From NCBI GenBank assembly GCA_025357975.1, contig JANYKY010000085.1:1-12315 (forward strand): 12,315 nt of DNA, written 5' to 3'. Below the pieces are notes generated by a model that saw only the letters and a program-made list of their open reading frames with translations, did no database searches and had not been told where the DNA came from. Below, piece after piece: positions 6,247 to 12,315 of this stretch (the first letter of the stretch is position 1; each line of letters opens with the position of its first letter). Source of the stretch: Gemmatimonadaceae bacterium. GTDB taxonomy: Bacteria > Gemmatimonadota > Gemmatimonadetes > Gemmatimonadales > Gemmatimonadaceae. The translations under genes were made by a program, and so were the position numbers.

Positions 6247-6465
6247 CTAAGGAAGCTTTTTTACGAGATCCGCGTAGATGTCAGCCCACGCCTGGCCAGC
6301 GTCGGTGGTCGCGTCGGCCTCAGCCTCACGGCGATCAAGTTCGGACGCGAGGGAAGCGGTTATCGGAGCGGCCGCGACTGAATCAAGGCTATCCCACAGC
6401 CGCCCCCTGAGCTCGATCCGCTCTTCGGCAGTGAGTTGATCGACGTGAACCGCTCGAGATGCCAT
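6247..6465 (-). CDS. Antitoxin, addiction-module (Unstab_antitox-like) family
   Basis: A 72-residue acidic protein of the putative addiction-module component family (PF09720-like). It shows the N-terminal LTAEERIELRGRLWDSLDS and the later PITASLASELDRREAEADA, followed by the end segment AGQAWADIYADLVKKL, which in this family is the toxin-binding part. Its partner is the RelE/ParE-type toxin immediately downstream. Antitoxin-first order with zero spacing is typical, and it neutralises the toxin by direct binding in the cytoplasm. The antitoxin looks intact while the toxin is truncated. Unlike many antitoxins it has no visible DNA-binding domain. No strong ribosome site precedes the ATG. A 6-bp inverted repeat (6483-6488 with 6497-6502) lies shortly upstream. 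Confidence 0.88.
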   Translation of the reverse strand: MASRAVHVDQLTAEERIELRGRLWDSLDSVAAAPITASLASELDRREAEADATTDAGQAWADIYADLVKKLP

Positions 6466-6482
6466 GAACGAAAACTGCGCTG

Positions 6483-6502
6483 CGTTGTCGTCTCACACAA
6501 CG
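6483..6502. repeat. Short inverted repeat upstream of the antitoxin gene
   Basis: cgttgt (6483-6488) and acaacg (6497-6502) are exact reverse complements around 8 bases, 18-37 bases ahead of the antitoxin ATG in the gap that follows the GH94 gene. It could be an autoregulatory site or a weak hairpin after the GH94 transcript; it has no U-tract. A 6-bp stem can occur by chance. Confidence 0.25.
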
Positions 6503-6535
6503 GCTTCCGGATGAGCGCCAACGGCGGGAGTCGCG

Positions 6536-8980
6536 CTATGCCTGCGCTCCGAGCGTGACCACGACTTGTCTGGTTCGGCCGTCGTCCGCGAGGTTGAAGG
6601 ATTGATCCACGGAATTTCCATCGACACTGATCGAAGCGACGCCCCGTTGTGCACCGCCTGGATTGTCGATTCTTATCGAATACGTCGTGCTTCCATGACG
6701 GTAGTCGATCGAGAATTCCTTCCACGCTGAAGGAATGCATGGATCGATCGCGAGAGTATCTCCGCGTTTCCTGAAGCCGAGTATGGCTTCGAGTCCTACG
6801 CGATAAAGCCAGCTCGCTGAGCCGGTGTACCAGGTCCATCCGCCGCGGCCGAGATGGCCTGCGGCCGTGTACACGTCTGCCGCAACGACATATGGCTCGA
6901 CTTTGTAAGTGGCGACGCCCTCGGGTGTCAACGCGTGCGTGATGGGATTGGTCATCTGAAAAAGCTCGAACGCACGGTCCCCGTGCCCAAGCATAGCGGT
7001 CGCGAGAACTGACCAGATAGCCGCATGCGTATACTGCGCACCGTTTTCACGCACGCCGGGCAGATATCCCTGAATGTATCCGGGATCGTGCAGCCCTTTA
7101 TCGAACGCGGGAGTGAGCAGCATCAGCAACCGCGCATCCTCGCGAACGAGATATTTCTCGAATGACTGCATCGCCGTTTTCGCACGCTCTGGATTACCCG
7201 CACCGGAAATCACGCTCCAGCTCTGCGCAATCGCGTCGATCATGCATTCCGAATTTCCCTTCGCGCCGAGCGGAGCACCATCGTCATAGTAGGCGCGACG
7301 ATACCAGTCACCATCCCATGACGTCGTTTCAACCGCTTCGTTGTAGGCATCAGCTTTCGCAAGCAGCTCATTCGCGACTGCATTGTCTCCGCGCGCCGTC
7401 GCAAGCTCAGCGAACTCGCGAAGCGTCTTGCACAAGAACCACGCGAGCCACACGCTCTCGCCCTTGCCGTCTATTCCAACGCGATTCATTCCATCATTCC
7501 AGTCTCCGCCCTTGATCAACGGGAGACCGTGCGCGCCAACGGTCGTAGCATGGCGGAGCGCGAATACACAATGATCGTACACTGAGCTCGTGCGATTCGA
7601 GATTTCAGGAATGTCATATAGCTCGTCTTCATCGGGCTCGAGCAATCGCGACTTCACATATCCGGCTTGCTCATCCAGCACCGACACATCGCCCGATACG
7701 CGCACGTAATGATTGACGACGAACGACAGCCAGATGAGATCATCCGCGAAGTGCGTCCGCACACCTCGCCCGCTGTGCGGATGCCACCAGTGCTGCACAT
7801 CGCCTTCCTCGAACTGCCGCGATGCAGCCCGAACAATGTGCGCACGCGCGATGTCCTGATCGGCGTACACGAACGCCATCGAGTCCTGGAGCTGATCCCT
7901 GAATCCATACGCGCCACTCGACTGATACAGCGCAATTCTCCCCCACATCCTGCACGACAGTGCCTGATACAGCGCCCATCCGTTGATTATCAGGTCGAAG
8001 GTCGGGTCTGGCGTCGTAACACGAATGGTGTTCAGACGGTCGCGCCACGATTTCGCAAACGCGTCCAGCGCCGCCTTTGCGCTCTCGGGAGACCGATACC
8101 GCTCGATGAGAGCGAGCGATTCTTCTTTTCCTTTCCCCGATCCAAGAAGAAAAGTCACTTCGCGCGACTCGCCCGGCTGGAGCGTGACCGATGCCTGAAG
8201 CGCGGCGCACGTATCCGCGATGTCATCGACTCTTCCATCGAGAACGTTGCCGTCCAGACCAACCGGAGACGACACGGTTCCGTTGCGACCAAGAAATGCG
8301 CGCCTGTCTGCAGTGAGGCTCGACAGCTTCTCACTCACAGCAAAGAATGCGACCTGATCGGCAAGCTCTGCCTCGAACGTATTCGACGCGAGCATGACGC
8401 TCTTATCAGCAATCGCCTCGACTCGCACATGTCCCTGCGTTCGCTCGCGATCCACTCCAAGTATCCATTCGACGTAACCTGTGAGCGTGAGTCTGCGAGC
8501 ACGCTTGCCGGTGTTCGTGATCGAAAGCACCTGAATCTTCACCGGATCGGCGTTCGGCATTCCTGTGCGCAGGCTCGTCACGATCCCATCATGCTCGTGC
8601 TCGAAGATCGAATAGCCGGCACCATGTTTCGTTGTGTACGGCGTGAGTTCGCGAATCGGCGCAGGAGTCGGCGTCCAGATTTCGCCAGTCTCCTCGTCAC
8701 GCAGGTAGATGCATTCAGTCGATGGATCCGAGACTGGATCATTCGCCCACGGTGTCAGCCGAAAGAAACTGCTGTTGACGGCCCACGTCGGGCCTGCACC
8801 CGTTTCGCTCACAAAAAACCCACCGGCGTCGTTCGCAATCACGTTTGCCCACGGCGCAGGAGGCAGCACCTCACCGCTCAACCGGATCTCGTATTCGCCG
8901 CTCGCGTTGAAACCACCGAGACCGTTGAAGCAAGCCAGATCCTGAGGCGACAGCGAAGCCTCATCAGCCATCGATCTCAT
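6536..8980 (-). CDS. GH94 phosphorylase, catalytic part (1,2-beta-oligoglucan phosphorylase / NdvB C-terminal type)
   Basis: Predicted to phosphorolyse beta-1,2-glucan oligosaccharides, releasing glucose 1-phosphate. The N-terminal beta-sandwich (about 15-310) carries FNGLGGF, PAPWANVIAN and LTPWANDPVSDP, close to the C-terminal GH94 region of cyclic beta-1,2-glucan synthase. The (alpha/alpha)6 catalytic barrel (about 325-740) shows GGDWNDGMNRVG with general-acid Asp493, VRENGAQYTHAAIW (643-656) and GGWTWYTGSASWLYR (713-727), the last two lining the sugar and phosphate sites. A C-terminal beta domain ends at 814. No signal peptide or membrane segment is seen, so it is cytoplasmic. Two starts are possible: ATG 8980, or ATG 8971 with GGAG nine bases ahead. 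It overlaps the upstream gene's stop, so translation is coupled. The linkage specificity is inferred from overall similarity; other GH94 specificities (cellobiose, laminaribiose) are less likely. Confidence 0.9.
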   Translation of the reverse strand: MRSMADEASLSPQDLACFNGLGGFNASGEYEIRLSGEVLPPAPWANVIANDAGGFFVSETGAGPTWAVNSSFFRLTPWANDPVSDPSTECIYLRDEETGEIWTPTPAPIRELTPYTTKHGAGYSIFEHEHDGIVTSLRTGMPNADPVKIQVLSITNTGKRARRLTLTGYVEWILGVDRERTQGHVRVEAIADKSVMLASNTFEAELADQVAFFAVSEKLSSLTADRRAFLGRNGTVSSPVGLDGNVLDGRVDDIADTCAALQASVTLQPGESREVTFLLGSGKGKEESLALIERYRSPESAKAALDAFAKSWRDRLNTIRVTTPDPTFDLIINGWALYQALSCRMWGRIALYQSSGAYGFRDQLQDSMAFVYADQDIARAHIVRAASRQFEEGDVQHWWHPHSGRGVRTHFADDLIWLSFVVNHYVRVSGDVSVLDEQAGYVKSRLLEPDEDELYDIPEISNRTSSVYDHCVFALRHATTVGAHGLPLIKGGDWNDGMNRVGIDGKGESVWLAWFLCKTLREFAELATARGDNAVANELLAKADAYNEAVETTSWDGDWYRRAYYDDGAPLGAKGNSECMIDAIAQSWSVISGAGNPERAKTAMQSFEKYLVREDARLLMLLTPAFDKGLHDPGYIQGYLPGVRENGAQYTHAAIWSVLATAMLGHGDRAFELFQMTNPITHALTPEGVATYKVEPYVVAADVYTAAGHLGRGGWTWYTGSASWLYRVGLEAILGFRKRGDTLAIDPCIPSAWKEFSIDYRHGSTTYSIRIDNPGGAQRGVASISVDGNSVDQSFNLADDGRTRQVVVTLGAQA

Positions 8981-10256
8981 CTCCAGCCTGTCCTTTCTCG
9001 CAGTCGACGCGAATTCGCGCTATCGACTGCAGTAAAGTTTCCTGTTTTTCAGTCAACGCAGAACGACCAAAAACCCAGACTCCACGAGGCCTGTCCAGCC
9101 GCTCGCTCTGGGCGTCGCCCGCCAGCGCTTTGATTCGCTCCCGCAGGTCGCCGTCGCCATCGTCACGGCAAACGACAACGAGGTCGCACGCGATTCCCTT
9201 GAGGCGCCAATAGCTGTGTACCGCCAACAGTTCCCGGAACCGTGGCAGACCAGCGACTGATTCGACGGTCGCAAGGGCAACGGGCCACTCGCCGGTAATT
9301 CCGATAGCAAGAAGATCATCCCTGCTCGGTACTCCGGGCCCGCTGTGTGTCAGTTTGGCGGCCGGCCCTATACCATAGAGAAGAATTCCAGCCTGATCCT
9401 GGGATTCCAGGGCCTGGCGTTCGGATAACTCCAAATCAGCCAACATCCTCTGCGAACCGGCGTGAGCCCCGACGAACAAGTCAAGCGCCGCGGCCGGGTT
9501 GGAATATGACATAGCCAGACGCTCGGCATCGTCGCGATTTTCGGCGAGATAGGTCGTAAAAATCGCCTCAGCCGATTGGCCGGAGCCGATTTCAAAGGTT
9601 ACGCGAAGCGCCAGGATCGGATCGAGGACAGCGCCGACCGTACCGGCCAATTCCCCATGGTTTCCCATTGCGACTGGATTCCGTGCAGTTCGCCCCCGAC
9701 CGATGAAAACGGAGCGGTCGGTTTCACAGCTCACGCGTCCCGACAGACCCGGTCTCACTGCAACCGTGTGACCGCACCATGTTGGCGTATCCACAGCCGA
9801 ACGTGGACGACGCATCGCGATGATCGATCGCGGCTCCGGCCGCCACTCGGTCTGCACAAAGAGGTTGCTGAATGCCCGGTGGCCGCGATCGGAGACATGC
9901 GGTGCGATCGCGATCTCCTGATAACTCGTCAGCTCGATAGTCGCCGGCTCATTCGAATGATTGGTAACGGCGACTCGCCGCGCATCGGTGCGCGCCTCCG
10001 AATCGACAGCAATCGTCGTGACCGTTTCGATCGCCCCATCACGACGCGAAATCGTGACGCAGTCGTTTCCGAGAATGGCGCTATACGCGTCAGCGCGGGC
10101 GCAAACCGGTTGATGCCCAGTCGACCACACCCGGCCTGTTCGCACCTCCTTCAGATAACACCACTGGCCGAAATCATCCGTGGTCCCATCGTTTCGCCAT
10201 CTGTTTACCGCAACATCGCCAAACCGGGTAAAGCCCCCGCCGGCTGCGCTGACCAT
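8964..10256 (-). CDS. NdvB-like GH94-associated module protein (non-catalytic half of split phosphorylase)
   Basis: The 430 residues from the first ATG match the stretch that directly precedes the GH94 catalytic part in cyclic beta-1,2-glucan synthases and related long phosphorylases. They open with MVSAAGGGFTRFGDVAVNRW, then show YLKEVRTGRVWSTGHQP, RRVAVTNHSNEPATIELTSY, AFSNLFVQTEW, and later AIGITGEWPVALATV and HSYWRLKGIACDLVV (about 347-361). No GH94 Asp-containing DWND motif is present, so this half is probably structural or carbohydrate-binding. It ends in the linker region, and its TGA overlaps the start of the catalytic gene. The family match continues upstream of the annotated ATG (to about 10325) in the same open frame with no ATG, GTG or TTG, so the true start is uncertain: a rare start codon or a 5'-truncated gene are both possible. 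No GT84 or transmembrane part is found. Confidence 0.82.
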   Translation of the reverse strand: MVSAAGGGFTRFGDVAVNRWRNDGTTDDFGQWCYLKEVRTGRVWSTGHQPVCARADAYSAILGNDCVTISRRDGAIETVTTIAVDSEARTDARRVAVTNHSNEPATIELTSYQEIAIAPHVSDRGHRAFSNLFVQTEWRPEPRSIIAMRRPRSAVDTPTWCGHTVAVRPGLSGRVSCETDRSVFIGRGRTARNPVAMGNHGELAGTVGAVLDPILALRVTFEIGSGQSAEAIFTTYLAENRDDAERLAMSYSNPAAALDLFVGAHAGSQRMLADLELSERQALESQDQAGILLYGIGPAAKLTHSGPGVPSRDDLLAIGITGEWPVALATVESVAGLPRFRELLAVHSYWRLKGIACDLVVVCRDDGDGDLRERIKALAGDAQSERLDRPRGVWVFGRSALTEKQETLLQSIARIRVDCEKGQAGDEIDG

Positions 10257-10456
10257 TGTGATAAATGGGGCCCGGCCCAGGAGCGCGATCGTGGGAAGTG
10301 CAGTGTCAGGTGAATCAACAAACCGGACCCCTCGGCCCTCTGCTGCAACAGAAAACGAATCAGACAGGATGCTTGTAACCCGGTTAGGATGCTGCCAGAA
10401 AAAAATGCTTACGCGACTCGATGTAAACGATTACATTTTGCCCTGTCCGTCAACCC
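10257..10456. other. Divergent region between GH94 genes and lacI
   Basis: 200 bases separate the two annotated starts. The right end holds the operator palindrome. On the minus strand the frame of the GH94-like gene stays open from 10430 to 10257 (58 codons after a TAA at 10433-10431), and the last 20-25 codons look like family sequence (ALPTIALLGRAPFIT). Much of this 'intergenic' DNA may therefore be coding or formerly coding. Confidence 0.6.
10421..10436. promoter_or_regulatory. LacI-type operator palindrome
   Basis: ATGTAAACGATTACAT is a near-perfect palindrome: seven of eight base pairs match around a central CG, the form typical of LacI-family operators. It lies 20 bases before the ATG of the divergent LacI gene and upstream of the GH94 genes, so bound repressor could control both directions and its own gene. 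A possible -10-like TACATT overlaps it on the plus strand. Confidence 0.75.
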
Positions 10457-11509
10457 ATGGGGCGAGTGGCGACTATAAAAGACGTCGCACGTGAAGCGTC
10501 TGTATCGGTGGCAACTGTTTCCCGAGTCTTCAACGGCGCGGGCGTAGTTAGGGAAGAAACAGCCCGCCGGATCAGGGAAGTCGCCGCCACTCTCCGCTAT
10601 GCACCCCATACCGGAGCGCGCAGTCTCATTACGAACCGGACCAACACCCTCGGCGTATTGCTCCCCGATCTTTACGGGGAATTCTTCTCCGAGCTGATCC
10701 ATGGCATTGATCTCACAGCCCGAAGAGGTGGCTATCACATACTCGTGGCACGATCGGAAGGGCGAACGCAAACCGAAGAGGCAATGCGTGCCATGCGCGG
10801 ACGCGTTGACGGGCTCTTGCTGATGTCTCCTGACATCGACGCCAACACGCTGCTCAACGTGCCGGCGGACCTCCCAGTGGTGCTGCTTTGCTCGCCCTCC
10901 CAGGGAGCCGAAGTCGATTCAGTGACGATCCATAACATGCGCGGTGCACGCGCAATGGTCGGTCATCTCATCTCGATCGGCCACGAGCGTATCGCAATCA
11001 TCAAGGGCTCAGCTGGTAATTTCGACGCAGCTGAGAGGCTTCGCGGCTATCACGCGGCGCTCGCCGAAGCGGAAATCCTGCCCGATCCCTCACTCGAGAA
11101 AACGGGCGATTTCACAGAAGCAGGTGGGTACGATGCTGCCCTCGAGCTGCTCGCAGAGCCGAATCGTCCGACAGCTGTTTTTGCCGCCAATGACTCGATG
11201 GCGATCGGCGCACTAAGCGCGTTTCGCGAGTCTGGCGTGAAGGTTCCCGGAGACATCGCCGTCGCCGGTTTCGACGACATCCCGCTCGCGCGATTCATGG
11301 ATCCGCCGCTCTCCTCCGTCAGAGTCCCGATATCTGACCTCGGCGCAACGGCCGTCGACATGCTGCTGTACGCTATCACGCACAAGAATCTTCATACGCG
11401 CCGCCGCGAGCGCGTATCAACGGAAGTCGTCATTCGACGCTCGACCGATGGCCAGCCAGCCGAGCGCCCGCCACCAAAAACGCTTACCAGGGAGATCGCT
11501 GCAGTCTGA
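10457..11509 (+). CDS. LacI-family transcriptional regulator
   Basis: A 350-residue sugar-responsive DNA-binding repressor. Residues 5-27 are the helix-turn-helix (TIKDVAREASVSVATVSRVF), followed by the hinge with the usual ARSL (54-57). A periplasmic-binding-like effector domain runs from about 63 to 330 (TLGVLLPDLYGEFFSELIHG, AVFAANDSMAIGAL, VAGFDDIPLARFMDPPLSSV). A 20-residue proline-containing tail extends past the usual end. Family starts often read MATIKDVA, so GTG 10466 is a rival to ATG 10457; neither has a clear ribosome site. The operator palindrome lies just upstream. The placement, divergent from GH94 genes and ahead of a TonB-dependent receptor, suggests it senses the oligosaccharide, or a breakdown product, handled by this locus. 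The actual inducer cannot be read from sequence. Confidence 0.95.
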   Translation: MGRVATIKDVAREASVSVATVSRVFNGAGVVREETARRIREVAATLRYAPHTGARSLITNRTNTLGVLLPDLYGEFFSELIHGIDLTARRGGYHILVARSEGRTQTEEAMRAMRGRVDGLLLMSPDIDANTLLNVPADLPVVLLCSPSQGAEVDSVTIHNMRGARAMVGHLISIGHERIAIIKGSAGNFDAAERLRGYHAALAEAEILPDPSLEKTGDFTEAGGYDAALELLAEPNRPTAVFAANDSMAIGALSAFRESGVKVPGDIAVAGFDDIPLARFMDPPLSSVRVPISDLGATAVDMLLYAITHKNLHTRRRERVSTEVVIRRSTDGQPAERPPPKTLTREIAAV

Positions 11510-11561
11510 GGGGAGAACGTCCGAAGTCAGTCGCTTACGAAAACAATTATTGGAGATGCAA

Positions 11562-12315
11562 ATGAATATGAGAACTATCGATTTTCACCGATCCATCAAA
11601 GGGATCCTCACCGTGGTCGCGATGCTGTTTTTCGCGGGTTCGAGTGGCTCCGCACAGACGTCGACGGGTATTCTCCGTGGCTCAGTAACGGGCGCCGGCG
11701 GTGCAGCCGCAGTAGGCGCGCAGATCACCGCTACGAATACGGCAAGCGGCGTGGGTCGCACAACGACCGCTCACGATGATGGCCAGTATGTACTCGCTGG
11801 CATCGTGCCGGGCACCTACTCAGTCACGGTTCGCAGAATTGGAACGTCACCTCAGACGCGGACCGTCGTTGTTCAGATTGGTTCTACGCAGGTGCAGGAT
11901 TTTGCCCTTGTGGATCAACCCACAACGCTTTCAACGCAATTGATCACTGCCGCCACTGGGAGCGAGACCAAGACCTCCGAGTCAGCTACGAATATCACGA
12001 AAGCTCAAATTGAGAAACTCCCGACACCTAGCCGCAACTTCCTGGATCTTGCAGCGCTGGCACCCGGCGTATCGGTGACAGAGGACCGTGTCAATGGAAA
12101 CTTTAGAACGGTTGCGGCTGGAGGTCAGGCTCCATCTAGCGTCAACCTTTTCATCGATGGGACAAGCTTCAAGAACTATCTGACTCAGGGCGGAATAGCC
12201 GGTCAGGACGCCAGTCGCGGTAACCCATTCCCACGCAACGCTGTACAGGAATACCGAATTCTCAGCCAGAATTTCAAGGCCGAGTATCAGAAAGCGTCCA
12301 GCGCCGTGATCACCG
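11562..12315 (+). CDS. TonB-dependent receptor, N-terminal part (runs off window)
   Basis: Outer-membrane active transporter. 251 residues are visible: a signal peptide (about 1-31, ending GSSGSA), a carboxypeptidase-regulatory-like beta-sandwich (about 36-118: ILRGSVTGAGGAAAVGAQ, DDGQYVLAGIVPGTYSV), then the start of the plug domain (about 140-250: ITKAQIEKLPTPSRNFLDLA, LAPGVSV, VNLFIDG, NAVQEYRILSQNFKAEY). This layout is like Oar-type and SusC-like receptors common in Gemmatimonadota and Acidobacteriota. Three in-frame ATGs lie at 11556, 11562 and 11568; GGAG at 11552-11555 gives best spacing (6 bases) to 11562. It lies 52 bases after the LacI stop with no terminator between, so it is probably co-transcribed with lacI or controlled with it. 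Substrate is presumed from neighbours to be an oligosaccharide. The beta-barrel lies beyond the window. Confidence 0.93.
   Translation, partial: MNMRTIDFHRSIKGILTVVAMLFFAGSSGSAQTSTGILRGSVTGAGGAAAVGAQITATNTASGVGRTTTAHDDGQYVLAGIVPGTYSVTVRRIGTSPQTRTVVVQIGSTQVQDFALVDQPTTLSTQLITAATGSETKTSESATNITKAQIEKLPTPSRNFLDLAALAPGVSVTEDRVNGNFRTVAAGGQAPSSVNLFIDGTSFKNYLTQGGIAGQDASRGNPFPRNAVQEYRILSQNFKAEYQKASSAVIT

Noticed and set aside
7667..9133. A 488-codon plus-strand open frame across the GH94 catalytic gene
   Set aside because: It lies antisense to a clearly conserved gene, has no recognisable domain, is rich in Arg/His/Ser as expected of a GC-rich shadow frame, and lacks a convincing ribosome site.
10264..10278. 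GC-only palindrome gggcccggccc as a possible terminator or operator
   Set aside because: The central loop is too small for a good hairpin, there is no U-tract, and it lies in what appears to be coding sequence of the GH94-like gene.
9576..10313. A 245-codon plus-strand open frame opposite the NdvB-like module gene
   Set aside because: Antisense to conserved coding sequence, with Arg/Pro/Ser-rich composition and no known motifs.
1..12315. Search for a CRISPR array, tRNA or rRNA genes, transposase or a phage-defence gene cluster
   Set aside because: No regularly spaced repeats, no cloverleaf-like or rRNA-like sequence, and no transposase or defence domains were recognised; the only defence-like genes are the antitoxin and truncated toxin.

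Overview
The window looks like chromosomal DNA from a free-living Gram-negative bacterium of the Gemmatimonadota type. This rests on gene content and style, not on a marker gene: a TonB-dependent receptor with an N-terminal carboxypeptidase-regulatory-like domain, a stand-alone SWIB protein with a lysine-rich tail, a eukaryote-like ALDH4 and moderately high GC. Acidobacteriota would be the main alternative. No rRNA, tRNA, CRISPR array or insertion sequence was seen.

Left part (1-3624), all on the minus strand. Read in transcription order from the right: a lipoprotein with sialidase-type Asp boxes, a small outer-membrane beta-barrel protein with a good Rho-independent terminator, endonuclease IV (nfo), a SWIB-domain protein with a histone-H1-like tail, and signal peptidase I (lepB), which runs off the window. 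lepB starts 6 bases after the SWIB stop, at a TTG, and its first codons hold a perfect 12-bp inverted repeat.

Middle (3755-6465). pruA (P5C dehydrogenase, ALDH4 type) lies on the plus strand. It is followed by a small convergent envelope protein with glycine-rich membrane segments and a RelE/ParE-type toxin-antitoxin pair in which the toxin is cut short. A 21-bp near-perfect copy of the last codons of pruA lies just beyond the small envelope gene and directly abuts the truncated toxin. This marks a rearrangement scar.

Right part (6536-12315). This is a candidate beta-1,2-glucan (sophoro-oligosaccharide) utilisation locus. Two overlapping minus-strand genes together match the C-terminal half of cyclic beta-1,2-glucan synthase (NdvB/ChvB) and 1,2-beta-oligoglucan phosphorylases (GH94), split in the linker between modules. 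Divergent from them is a LacI-family regulator with a clear operator-like palindrome in the shared promoter region, followed 50 bases later by a TonB-dependent receptor. The simplest reading is that the receptor brings oligosaccharide across the outer membrane, the GH94 proteins phosphorolyse it, and the LacI protein represses both sides until inducer is present. The upstream GH94-like gene is odd: family-like coding sequence continues upstream of its first ATG with no ordinary start codon.
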